NCBI RefSeq assembly: GCF_003443735.1
Contig: NZ_CP031969.1
Coordinates: 4,960,001 to 5,024,000, forward strand
Direction of reading: 5' to 3'
Length of the DNA: 64,000 nucleotides
Source: Streptomyces sp. CC0208
GTDB lineage: Bacteria; Actinomycetota; Actinomycetes; Streptomycetales; Streptomycetaceae
Positions 6,980-14,776 of the stretch are shown piece by piece. The translations under genes were made by a program, and so were the position numbers. Numbering within the stretch: the first letter of the stretch is position 1; the number at the start of each line of letters is the position of its first letter. The notes beneath the pieces were generated by a model. That model was not told where the DNA came from. It was given only the letters and a program-made list of their open reading frames with translations, and did not search any database.

Positions 6980-9841
6980 ATGACAGATCTTGAGGCCGAT
7001 CTGCGGAAGGCCGTCCGGGGCGAGGTCGGTTTCGACGTCACCTCCCGGGCCCTGGTCACCATGGACGCGTCCAACTACCGGCGCGTTCCCCTCGGGGTCG
7101 TGGCACCCCGGGACGCCGACGACGTGGCCGCCGTGCTAGAGGTCTGTCGCTCGCACGGGGTACCCGTCGTGGCGCGGGGCGGCGGCACCTCCATCGCCGG
7201 GCAGGCCACTGGGACCGGTGTCGTACTGGACTTCACCCGGCACATGAACCGGCTGGTCTCCCTGGACCCCGAGGCCCGCACCGCCGTCGTCCAGCCCGGC
7301 CTCGTGCTCGACCGGCTCCAGGACGCCGCCGCGCCGCACGGGCTGCGGTTCGGGCCCGACCCCTCCACCCACAGCCGGTGCACGCTCGGCGGGATGATCG
7401 GCAACAACTCCTGCGGCTCGCACTCCGTGGCGTGGGGGACCACCGCGGACAGTGTGGCGGAGCTGGCCGTCGTCACCGCGCGTGGGCAGCGGCTGCGGCT
7501 GGGAGAGGGCTGGGCCGGGGCGCCGGCCGGGCTGCGGGAGCTGGTCGACGGGGAACTCGCACGCCTTCGGACCGGCTTCCCCGACCTGCCCCGGCGGATC
7601 TCCGGCTACGCCCTGGACGCCCTCCTGCCGGAGCACCGGGCCGACGTCGCCCGGTCCTTCTGCGGCAGCGAGGGCACCCTCGGCGTGCTCACCGAGGCCG
7701 TTGTCCGGCTGGTGGAGGCGCCACGCGCGCGTGCGCTCGCGGTCCTCGGGTACGCGGACGAAGGCGCGGCTGCCGAAGCGGCGGCAGGGCTGCTGGTGCA
7801 CCGCCCCCTGACGGTGGAGGGCATGGCGGCCGACCTGGTGCCTTCGGCGGCCGCGCTGCCGCGGGGCGGCGCCTGGCTGTTCGTGGAGACGGGCGGTTCC
7901 TCCGGGAGCGAGGCACGCGCGCGTGCGGAGGAGATCGTGCGCGCGGCCGACGTCCTCGACGCGCACGTGGTGACCGACCCGGCCGGGCAGCGGGCCCTGT
8001 GGCGCATCCGCGAGGACGCCAGCGGCACGGCGACCCGGATGCTGGACGGCTCCGAGGCCTGGCCCGGCTGGGAGGACTGCGCGGTGCCGCCGCGGCGGCT
8101 GGGCGCGTACCTGCGGGACTTCCGCGGCCTGCTGGGCGCGCACGGGCTGCGCGGGACGCCCTACGGCCACTTCGGTGACGGCTGCATCCACGTCCGCATC
8201 GACTTCGACCTGCTGACGCGGGCGGGGATCGGGAGGTTCCGCCGCTTCTCCGAGGAGCTGGCCGAACTGGTCGTGGCGCACGGTGGTTCGCTGTCCGGGG
8301 AGCACGGGGACGGGCAGGCGCGGGCCGAACTGCTCCCGAAGATGTACGGCGACGAAATGGTCGCCCTCTTCGAGCGGGCGAAGGCGGTATGGGACCCGGA
8401 CGACCTGCTCAACCCGGGGATGCTGGTCCGCCCGGCCCCCCTCGACACCAACCTCCGCTTCTCCGTCCTGCCCCGGAAGCCGGTCGACGTCGCCTTCGGC
8501 TACCCGGCCGACGGCGGTGACTTCTCCGCCGCCGTACGACGCTGTGTCGGGGTCGCGAAATGCCGTACGACTCCGTCGTCCGGGCCCGCCGTCATGTGCC
8601 CGTCCTTCCGGGCCACCGGCGAGGAGGCGCACTCCACGCGCGGGCGGGCCAGGCTGCTGCACGAGATGCTGGCCGGTGAGCTGGTCACCGACGGCTGGGG
8701 CTCGACGGAGGTCCGCGACGCGCTGGACCTGTGCCTGTCCTGCAAGGGCTGCCGGTCCGACTGCCCGGTCGGGGTCGACATGGCCACGTACAAGGCGGAG
8801 TTCCTGCATCACCACTACGCGGGGCGACGGCGCCCGGCGTCCCACCACAGCATGGGCCGGCTGCCGGAGTGGCTGCGCCGGGTGGACCGGCTGCGGATGG
8901 CTCCTGTGGTCAACGCCCTCGCCGCCGTACGGCCGTTGGCCGCCGTCGCCAAGCGGCTCGGCGGGATCACGCCCGAGCGGCGGATTCCGCGGGTGGCCTC
9001 GGTGACGTTCAGCCGGTGGTGGGACCGGCGGAACACTCGCGGCACCGGGGACCTGGTCGTCCTGTGGCCGGACACCTTCACCGAGCACCTCTCGCCCTCT
9101 GTTGGGCAGGCGGCCGTACGGGTGCTGGAGGCGGCGGGGCTGCGGGTGGCGCTGCCGCCCACCGTGCACCTGGAGAAGCCGCCGGTGGGCGACGGCAGGA
9201 CGGTCGCCCTCGACCCGGTGTCCCTGCTGCGCGGCCGGGGCCGGGTCTGCTGCGGCCTGACGTACGTGTCGACAGGCCAACTCGACCGCGCCCGTACGGT
9301 GTTGCGCCGCACCCTCGACCTGATGACCCCGGTGCTGGAGACCCCGGCCCCGGTCGTCGTCCTGGAACCGAGCTGCGCCGCCGCCCTCCGCACCGACCTG
9401 CCGGAACTGCTGCACGACGACCCGCGGGCCGCCCGTCTCGCCTCCCGGGTCCTGACCTTCGCGGAGGCACTGGAACGCCTCGCCCCCGACTGGCGGCCAC
9501 CGGCCCTGAACCGCCCGGTCGTCGGCCAGACCCACTGCCACCAGCACGCGGTCCTGGGCGACACGGCCGACCGCCGGCTGCGCGAGGCCGCGGGACTCAC
9601 CGGCGACCTCAGCGGCGGCTGCTGCGGACTCGCGGGCAACTTCGGCTTCGAGAAAGGGCACTTCGAGGTGTCCCGGGCCTGCGCGGAGGAACAGCTGCTG
9701 CCGTCGGTACGGCAGGCTCCCGAGGACGCGGTGGTGCTGGCCGACGGGTTCTCCTGCCGTACGCAGCTGGAGCAGCTGGCGGGTGTGCGGGGGAGACATC
9801 TGGCGGAGGTGCTGGCGGAGGCACTCGCACAACAGCCCTGA
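6980..9841 (+). CDS. FAD-linked oxidase / iron-sulfur oxidoreductase fusion (D-2-hydroxyacid dehydrogenase-like)
   Basis: The 953-aa protein fuses two modules that are often separate subunits. The N-terminal half is a PCMH-type FAD domain (VVARGGGTSIAGQATGTGVV, then the C-terminal FAD-oxidase signature HGDGQARAELLPKMYG). The C-terminal half is an Fe-S module like GlpC or LutA: C522/C528 in a first cluster region, C585-X2-C588-X2-C591-X3-C595 as a classical 4Fe-4S motif followed by Pro, and two CCG motifs (VCCGLT and GGCCGLAGNFG). Such fusions oxidise D-lactate or other D-2-hydroxyacids and pass electrons to the respiratory chain. The true substrate is not visible. The ATG at 6980 is the first start consistent with the conserved N-terminus; only GGAG very close to it is seen. 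Confidence 0.88.
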   Translation: MTDLEADLRKAVRGEVGFDVTSRALVTMDASNYRRVPLGVVAPRDADDVAAVLEVCRSHGVPVVARGGGTSIAGQATGTGVVLDFTRHMNRLVSLDPEARTAVVQPGLVLDRLQDAAAPHGLRFGPDPSTHSRCTLGGMIGNNSCGSHSVAWGTTADSVAELAVVTARGQRLRLGEGWAGAPAGLRELVDGELARLRTGFPDLPRRISGYALDALLPEHRADVARSFCGSEGTLGVLTEAVVRLVEAPRARALAVLGYADEGAAAEAAAGLLVHRPLTVEGMAADLVPSAAALPRGGAWLFVETGGSSGSEARARAEEIVRAADVLDAHVVTDPAGQRALWRIREDASGTATRMLDGSEAWPGWEDCAVPPRRLGAYLRDFRGLLGAHGLRGTPYGHFGDGCIHVRIDFDLLTRAGIGRFRRFSEELAELVVAHGGSLSGEHGDGQARAELLPKMYGDEMVALFERAKAVWDPDDLLNPGMLVRPAPLDTNLRFSVLPRKPVDVAFGYPADGGDFSAAVRRCVGVAKCRTTPSSGPAVMCPSFRATGEEAHSTRGRARLLHEMLAGELVTDGWGSTEVRDALDLCLSCKGCRSDCPVGVDMATYKAEFLHHHYAGRRRPASHHSMGRLPEWLRRVDRLRMAPVVNALAAVRPLAAVAKRLGGITPERRIPRVASVTFSRWWDRRNTRGTGDLVVLWPDTFTEHLSPSVGQAAVRVLEAAGLRVALPPTVHLEKPPVGDGRTVALDPVSLLRGRGRVCCGLTYVSTGQLDRARTVLRRTLDLMTPVLETPAPVVVLEPSCAAALRTDLPELLHDDPRAARLASRVLTFAEALERLAPDWRPPALNRPVVGQTHCHQHAVLGDTADRRLREAAGLTGDLSGGCCGLAGNFGFEKGHFEVSRACAEEQLLPSVRQAPEDAVVLADGFSCRTQLEQLAGVRGRHLAEVLAEALAQQP

Positions 9842-9888
9842 CCAGGCGGCCCTGGGGGTCCCCTCCCGCTCGGGGCAGACTCGCCCCC

Positions 9889-10653
9889 ATGCCCCTCTTC
9901 GAACGCGTCGCCGTCCTCTCCGACATCCACGGTGTCCTGCCCGCCCTGGAAGCCGTCCTCGCCGAGCCCGAAGTGGCCGCCGCCGACCGGATAGTGCTGA
10001 CCGGGGACATCACCGCGGGGCCCCAACCGGCCGAAGTCCTCGCCCTGTTGAGGGCGCAGGGGGAACGAGTGCTGTGGGTCTCGGGCAACGCCGACCGGGA
10101 ACTGGTCGAGTACCGCAGGGGAGAACGGTCACAGATCCCCGACCCGATCGCCCCCTACGCCGCCGGCCGGCTCACCGACGAGGACGTGGAGTTCCTCGCC
10201 GCGCTCCCCGCCACCCGCACCCTCACCGTCCGCGGCCTGGGCGAGGTCCTCTTCTGCCACGCCACTCCCCGTGACGACGAGGAGGTCGTCCTGGTCGACT
10301 CGCGCCCAGCCCGCTGGACGGAGGTCCTCGGGGGCGTCCCCGACACCGTCCGCACGGTCGTCTGCGGCCACACCCACATGCCGTACGTCCGACTCGCCCA
10401 CGGCCGCCTGGTCGTCAACCCCGGCAGCGTCGGCATGCCGTACGGCCGCCCCGGCGCCCACTGGTGCCTGCTCGGCCCCGGCACCGACCTGCGGGTGACG
10501 CCGTACGACATCCCGGGGGCCGTCGAACGCCTTGCGGCGGAGTGCGACTGGCCGGGGATCGCGGAGTGGGCGGACTACTACCTCAACGCGCGGGCGACGG
10601 ACACCGAGGCGTTGGAGACGTTCGGGGTGCGGGACGGAAGGGCGGGTTCGTAG
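9889..10653 (+). CDS. Metallophosphoesterase of the YfcE/MJ0936-like family
   Basis: This 254-aa cytosolic protein has the full calcineurin-like metal-ligand series: SDIHG near the N-terminus, TGDIT, GNADRE, GHTHMPY, and the terminal NPGSVGMPYGRPG. These ligands normally bind two divalent metals and hydrolyse phosphodiesters or phosphomonoesters. The substrate cannot be deduced. No Shine-Dalgarno sequence precedes the ATG, and CAGACT ends 7 nt upstream, so the mRNA may be leaderless. It follows the oxidoreductase by 47 bp on the same strand. Confidence 0.87.
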   Translation: MPLFERVAVLSDIHGVLPALEAVLAEPEVAAADRIVLTGDITAGPQPAEVLALLRAQGERVLWVSGNADRELVEYRRGERSQIPDPIAPYAAGRLTDEDVEFLAALPATRTLTVRGLGEVLFCHATPRDDEEVVLVDSRPARWTEVLGGVPDTVRTVVCGHTHMPYVRLAHGRLVVNPGSVGMPYGRPGAHWCLLGPGTDLRVTPYDIPGAVERLAAECDWPGIAEWADYYLNARATDTEALETFGVRDGRAGS

Positions 10654-10674
10654 ACCCGTTGCGATACTCCCGCC

Positions 10675-11154
10675 GTGGAAACGAACACGCGTCTCATGGA
10701 ATGGACCCTGCGTCCCGCGCACCCCGACGACGTCGAGCCGATAGCCGAACTGCGGGCCGTCGTGATGCGTCCCGACCTGGAGCGGCTGGGCCGGTTCGAC
10801 GAGCACCGGGTCCGGCAGCGGTTCCGGGACGCCTTCGTCGAGCGGCACATGTCGATCATCCTGGCCGAGGGGCGTTTCGCGGGCTGCCTCGCCCTGCGGC
10901 CGGGCGAGGACGGCCACTGGCTGGAGCACTTCTTCATCGCCCCGGACCTCCAGGGCCACGGCCTCGGCTCGGCCGTCCTGAGCGGCCTGCTCGCCCGGAC
11001 CGACGCGGACGGCGACCTCGTCCGCCTGAACGTCCTCCAGGGCAGCGCGGCGCGGCGGCTGTACGAGCGGCACGGGTTCAGGGCGGAGAGCGAGGACGCG
11101 GTGGACGTGTTCATGGTGAGGTGGCCGGGTAGGGCGCCGTCGCACACGACCTGA
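10675..11154 (+). CDS. GNAT-family N-acetyltransferase
   Basis: The 159-aa product has the GNAT fold: an N-terminal LRPAHPDDVEPIAELR strand-helix, the acetyl-CoA loop FIAPDLQGHGLGSAVL (motif A), and the C-terminal ARRLYERHGFRAE motif B. It should transfer an acetyl group from acetyl-CoA to an amine; the acceptor is unknown. The GTG at 10675 is preceded by GATACT six nt upstream and has no Shine-Dalgarno sequence, consistent with a leaderless mRNA. The ATG at 10696 is an alternative start that keeps the domain intact. It lies 21 bp after the phosphoesterase. Confidence 0.85.
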   Translation: METNTRLMEWTLRPAHPDDVEPIAELRAVVMRPDLERLGRFDEHRVRQRFRDAFVERHMSIILAEGRFAGCLALRPGEDGHWLEHFFIAPDLQGHGLGSAVLSGLLARTDADGDLVRLNVLQGSAARRLYERHGFRAESEDAVDVFMVRWPGRAPSHTT

Positions 11155-11202
11155 TCAACGGGGCGAACTGCTCAGTTCAGCCGTCGTAGCGACATCAGCA
11201 GC

Positions 11203-11250
11203 CCGGACGTGCCCTGGTCCTGCAACGGCTTCCCGGGCACTCACGTCCGG
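11203..11250. terminator. Possible bidirectional hairpin between convergent genes
   Basis: CCGGACGTG (11203-11211) is complementary to CACGTCCGG (11242-11250) across a 30-nt loop. The second arm lies in the last codons of the minus-strand gene. A terminator role is plausible but not strong. Confidence 0.35.
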
Positions 11251-11852
11251 CTGGAGAGAGGGGCTCGAAGCTCCGCGCGGAGTCTGATCGAGGTGTCGAT
11301 GGGCAGTCCCATGCTGGAGTGGCGAAGATCTGCCGAGTACTTCGCGATGAGGTCGAGATCCCTCAACTGCCGCTGCAGCTCAGAGGCCAACGCTTCGTCC
11401 GGATCAGGGACGAGCTCGTCTCCGTCCTGCTCGGCCAGGTACTCAAGGTATTGATCAACCGCCTCCACCGCCCGGCGGCTGGTCCAGCAGGCGAAGTCGT
11501 GGCAGCCGAACAGGTAGGCGTGCGCGGCATACAGTGCCGCCGCTGCGGCGGATTCGTCCGCGTCATCGGGCCCATCCTGGCCGTCGTTGTGGCAGTAATC
11601 ACTGAGCATGTACTCGGCGACACCGCGCTTCACTGCCGAGAAGGCCGTCGTGTCACCGAGAACGCCCTCCCACACAGAGTTCAGCAGGGGGCGAAGGGTC
11701 AAGGTGAACGGCGCCTGCTCGTCTTCGGGGAGCGCCTCGTGTCGGCTCATGAGCCGTTCCGCGACACCGGCAGCGAAAACGCCGCGTTCCCCGGACGACC
11801 TCGCCCTCAGTCGCTTCTCCACCAGCGTCGAAAGCTCCTGCCACGTGTCCAT
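11241..11852 (-). CDS. DUF416/YjaG-like protein of unknown function
   Basis: The 203-aa predicted protein is helical and acidic. It begins MDTWQELSTLVEKRLR and ends with LRDLDLIAKYSADLRHSS. This layout (early Trp in a short helix, FTLTLRPLLNSVWEGVLGD, a Tyr/Ala-rich middle, a C-terminal helix with RDLDLI) resembles the DUF416 family, of which E. coli YjaG is a member; no function is established. Related proteins sometimes occur as immunity proteins, but no toxin gene is adjacent here. ATG 11852 was chosen over GTG 11861 because GGGGTGG lies 8 nt upstream. Its GC content is lower than that of its neighbours, which may indicate more recent acquisition. Confidence 0.65.
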   Translation of the reverse strand: MDTWQELSTLVEKRLRARSSGERGVFAAGVAERLMSRHEALPEDEQAPFTLTLRPLLNSVWEGVLGDTTAFSAVKRGVAEYMLSDYCHNDGQDGPDDADESAAAAALYAAHAYLFGCHDFACWTSRRAVEAVDQYLEYLAEQDGDELVPDPDEALASELQRQLRDLDLIAKYSADLRHSSMGLPIDTSIRLRAELRAPLSSRT

Positions 11853-12177
11853 ACGAGCCACCCCAGAGTCGTGAAGTCAGCGTGCCCACACTGACGAAGG
11901 CGATCATGGCATCCAGCAGGGACAGCGGTCCGCAGGGTGTTGAGCTGCGTGGACCAAGGCTGCCTAGGGCGCCAAATGGTGCTCGGGTTTCCGCGCCAGG
12001 AAGGTCGCGCTCCTCCTCTTCGCCAGCAGCGACAGTAGGGAGAGAACGGGCTCCCACCGTGCTGGGACAGAAGCAGGGACAGGCGTATAACGGGTTTACG
12101 CGCATGACTGAGTCTATTACCGTGTACTGAGTAGTGCAGCATGGTGCACGAAGCCCGAGTCGACCCCTGGAAGCCCC
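11853..12177. other. Intergenic region of 325 bp, relatively AT-rich
   Basis: This stretch between the divergent DUF416-like and EamA genes holds their promoters. Open frames on both strands lack family features and codon bias, so none is called. The segment near 12080-12140 is distinctly AT-richer than its surroundings and is the likely EamA promoter zone. No tRNA or repeat was recognised. Confidence 0.5.
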
Positions 12178-13107
12178 GTGACCACCTCCAGCAGCGCCCC
12201 GACGTCGTCGCCGACCTCAACGGTCACCCCGCCCACGCACGGGCCCCGCCGCCACGGCTCCCTCGGTCCTGTCGGCCTGGTGCTCGCCGGAGGCGTCTCC
12301 GTGCAGTTCGGTGCGGCGCTCGCCGTGACCCTGATGCCCAGGGCCGGCGCCCTAGGGGTGGTGGCCCTGCGACTGCTGGTGGCCGCGCTCGTCCTCCTCG
12401 TCATCTGCCGCCCGAGGCTGCGCGGGCACTCCCGTACCGACTGGGGCACGGTCGTCGTCTTCGGCCTCACCCTGGCGGCGATGAACGGACTCTTCTACCA
12501 GGCCCTCGACCGCATCTCGCTCGGCGCCGCCGTGACCCTGGAGTTCCTGGGTCCCCTCGCCCTCTCGGTGCTCGCCTCCCGCCGCGCGGTCAACACCGTC
12601 TGGGCCGGACTCGCGCTCGCCGGGGTCTTCCTCCTCGGCGGCAGGGACTTCGGCGACCTGGACCCGGCGGGTGTCCTGTTCGCGCTGGGCGCGGGCGCCA
12701 TGTGGGCGTCGTACATCGTCTTCAGCGCGCGCACCGGCCGCCGCTTCCCGCAGGCCGACGGCCTCGCCCTCGCGATGGCGATCGGCGCGCTGGCGTTCCT
12801 GCCGCTCGGCATCGCGGAGTCGGGCACCCGGCTCCTCGACCCGGTGACCGTGGGCCTGGGTGCCGGGGTGGCCCTGATGTCCTCCGTCCTGCCCTACACC
12901 CTCGAACTCCTGGCCCTGCGCACCCTGCCCGCCTCCGCCTTCGCGATCCTCATGAGCCTGGAGCCGGCCCTGGCCGCCCTCGCGGGCTTCCTGATCCTCG
13001 ACCAGTCCCTGTCCCCGCTCCAGGCCCTCGCCGTCGCCCTCGTGATCACGGCGAGCATGGGGGCGGTGCGGACGCAGGTGGGACGGGGCAAGGCGATCAC
13101 TCCGTAA
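12178..13107 (+). CDS. EamA/RhtA-family inner-membrane exporter
   Basis: The 309-aa protein has about ten hydrophobic segments arranged as two EamA repeats after a Thr/Ser/Pro-rich, probably cytoplasmic, N-terminal tail of about 30 residues. The second repeat contains LEPALAALAGFLILDQSLS, the pattern typical of RhtA-like exporters of threonine, homoserine and other metabolites. The exported compound cannot be identified. The GTG at 12178 is the first start in frame after the intergenic region; no clear ribosome binding site is seen. It is convergent with the methyltransferase, 24 bp away. Confidence 0.85.
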   Translation: MTTSSSAPTSSPTSTVTPPTHGPRRHGSLGPVGLVLAGGVSVQFGAALAVTLMPRAGALGVVALRLLVAALVLLVICRPRLRGHSRTDWGTVVVFGLTLAAMNGLFYQALDRISLGAAVTLEFLGPLALSVLASRRAVNTVWAGLALAGVFLLGGRDFGDLDPAGVLFALGAGAMWASYIVFSARTGRRFPQADGLALAMAIGALAFLPLGIAESGTRLLDPVTVGLGAGVALMSSVLPYTLELLALRTLPASAFAILMSLEPALAALAGFLILDQSLSPLQALAVALVITASMGAVRTQVGRGKAITP

Positions 13108-13131
13108 GCCTCGACCGGGCCGTGCACGGCG

Positions 13132-13875
13132 TCAGTCCGCGAGCTTCTCCCATACCGAGACGTGTGACTCGCTCTCGCTCGTGAAGGGCGCCCGGCTCCA
13201 GTCCGCCCACCGTTCCCGCAGTCGCATCCCGGCCAGCCGGGCCATGAGATCCAGCTCCGCGGGCCACACATACCGGAAGGGGATGGACCGGAAGGAGCCC
13301 TGGCCGTCCTCCGTGACCCTGACGTGGTGGGAGGACATCGCCTGGGTCGCGACCTCGTAGGTGTCGAACCCGAGGCGGTCCCTGCCGACGTGGAACGGCA
13401 CCGTGTTCTGCCCGGGAGGCAGTTTGCGCAGCTGGGGGACCATGACCTCGACGACGAACGTCCCGCCCGGCTCCAGATGGGCCGCGGCATTGCGGAAGCA
13501 GTCCACCTGGGCGTCCTGGGTCGTCAGGTTCATGATCGTGTTGAAGACCAGGTAACCGACCGAGAAGGTGCCGGGCGCGCGGGCCGTCGCGAAGTCCCCG
13601 ATCGTCACCCCGACCGCCTCACCCCCGGGCTTGGCCCGCAGCCGGTTCGCCATCGCCCGGGACAGCTCGATGCCGTGCACCTCGACCCCGCGCCGCGCCA
13701 GCGGCAACGCGATCCGCCCGGTTCCGACGCCCAGCTCCAGGGCCCGCCCCTCGCCGGCGAGCTCCGCCAGCACGGCCACGGCCGGTTCGACCGCCTCGGG
13801 TGTGAACATCGTCGCCGACGACTCGTCGTACGTCGCCGCGACGGACTCTCCGAAGTACCCGTCGTCATCGATCAC
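13132..13875 (-). CDS. SAM-dependent class I methyltransferase
   Basis: This 247-aa protein has the Rossmann SAM-binding motif I ALELGVGTGRIALPLA, an acidic motif II (EVHGIELS) and the GGTFVVEVMVPQL post-motif typical of small-molecule methyltransferases. The start was set at GTG 13875 (VIDDDGYFGE), where homology-like sequence begins; no good Shine-Dalgarno sequence is present. It is divergent from the catabolic operon that starts at 13982, and the palindrome at 13937-13953 lies between them. It could be regulated by the same protein, but no metabolic link is visible. Confidence 0.82.
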   Translation of the reverse strand: MIDDDGYFGESVAATYDESSATMFTPEAVEPAVAVLAELAGEGRALELGVGTGRIALPLARRGVEVHGIELSRAMANRLRAKPGGEAVGVTIGDFATARAPGTFSVGYLVFNTIMNLTTQDAQVDCFRNAAAHLEPGGTFVVEVMVPQLRKLPPGQNTVPFHVGRDRLGFDTYEVATQAMSSHHVRVTEDGQGSFRSIPFRYVWPAELDLMARLAGMRLRERWADWSRAPFTSESESHVSVWEKLAD

Positions 13876-13936
13876 CGGGGGACCGTACTGCGGATGAGGC
13901 GGGGGACGCGCGTGAATACCCGTCCCGCAAATTAAT

Positions 13937-13953
13937 GCAAGCACGCTTGCTTG
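13937..13953. promoter_or_regulatory. Putative TetR-type operator of the AtuA/carboxylase operon
   Basis: Two overlapping perfect inverted repeats are present: GCAAGC-AC-GCTTGC (13937-13950) and CAAGCA-CGCT-TGCTTG (13938-13953). They lie in an AT-richer patch 29 bp before the first gene of the eight-gene operon. The operon ends with a TetR-family gene, the obvious candidate to bind here. The half-sites resemble CAAG/CTTG operators of actinobacterial acyl-CoA-responsive TetR repressors. Confidence 0.6.
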
Positions 13954-13981
13954 TTTCTGGGGTCGCTGACATCCTCTCCCC

Positions 13982-14776
13982 ATGGCAGACCCCACGCCCG
14001 TCATCGACGACCTGTGTGCGGAGAGCGAGGAACTCGACCTGCTGGTAGCCGAGTTGAGCCAGGAGCAGTGGTCGTTGCCCACTCCCGCCCCCGGCTGGAC
14101 CGTCGCCCACCAGATCGCCCACCTCGCCTGGACCGACCACTCCTCCCTGCTCGCCGTCACCGACCAGAAGGCCTTCTCCCGTGAGGTCGAGAAGGCGATG
14201 GCCGCGCCCGGGGACTTCGTGGACGAGGGTGCGGAGGAGGGCGCCCGCAAGCCTCCGGCGCGGCTGCTCGCCTACTGGCGGGCGGGCCGCGAGGACCTCG
14301 CGGAGGCCCTGCGCGCGGCACCCGAGGGGGCCCGCTTCCCCTGGTACGGCCCGCCCATGTCCACCGCCTCCATGGCCACCGCCCGCCTCATGGAGACCTG
14401 GGCCCACGGCCTGGACGTGGCGGACACGCTGGGGGTGACCCGGGCGCCGACCGACCGGATCCGGCACATCGTCCGCCTCGGCGTCCGCACCCGCGACTTC
14501 GCCTTCGGCGTGCACGGACTGACGCCGCCCTTCGAGCCCTTCCGCATCGAACTCACCGCCCCCTCCGGCGAGTTGTGGACCCACGGCCCCGAGGACGCCA
14601 CCGACCGCGTCACCGGCCCCGCCCTCGACTTCTGCCTGCTGGTCACCCAACGGGCCCACCGCGCCGACCTCGCCCTGCGCGCGGAGGGCGAGGACGCCGG
14701 CCAGTGGCTCGACATCGCCCAGGCATTCGCCGGCCCGCCCGGCGCCGGACGCCCGGCGAAGGGAACGGCCGGATGA
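13982..14776 (+). CDS. TIGR03084-type mycothiol/DinB-like metal-binding protein
   Basis: The 264-aa product belongs to the maleylpyruvate isomerase N-terminal (DinB-fold) superfamily as the TIGR03084 type. The first helix pair carries WTVAHQIAHLAWTDHSSL, with His residues suited to bind a divalent metal. WAHGLDVADTLG supplies the later His. The family occurs in actinobacterial acyl-CoA catabolic clusters, but its reaction is not established. It opens the operon: its TGA overlaps the ATG of the AtuA-like gene (ATGA). No strong Shine-Dalgarno sequence precedes the ATG. Confidence 0.83.
   Translation: MADPTPVIDDLCAESEELDLLVAELSQEQWSLPTPAPGWTVAHQIAHLAWTDHSSLLAVTDQKAFSREVEKAMAAPGDFVDEGAEEGARKPPARLLAYWRAGREDLAEALRAAPEGARFPWYGPPMSTASMATARLMETWAHGLDVADTLGVTRAPTDRIRHIVRLGVRTRDFAFGVHGLTPPFEPFRIELTAPSGELWTHGPEDATDRVTGPALDFCLLVTQRAHRADLALRAEGEDAGQWLDIAQAFAGPPGAGRPAKGTAG

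Noticed and set aside
7136..9832. 898-codon minus-strand frame
   Set aside because: It mirrors the FAD/Fe-S oxidoreductase gene; its composition is that of a GC-rich antisense frame and it has no motifs.
11862..12170. tRNA or small RNA near the EamA promoter
   Set aside because: AT-richer DNA drew attention, but no cloverleaf, CCA end or stable stem could be built by eye.
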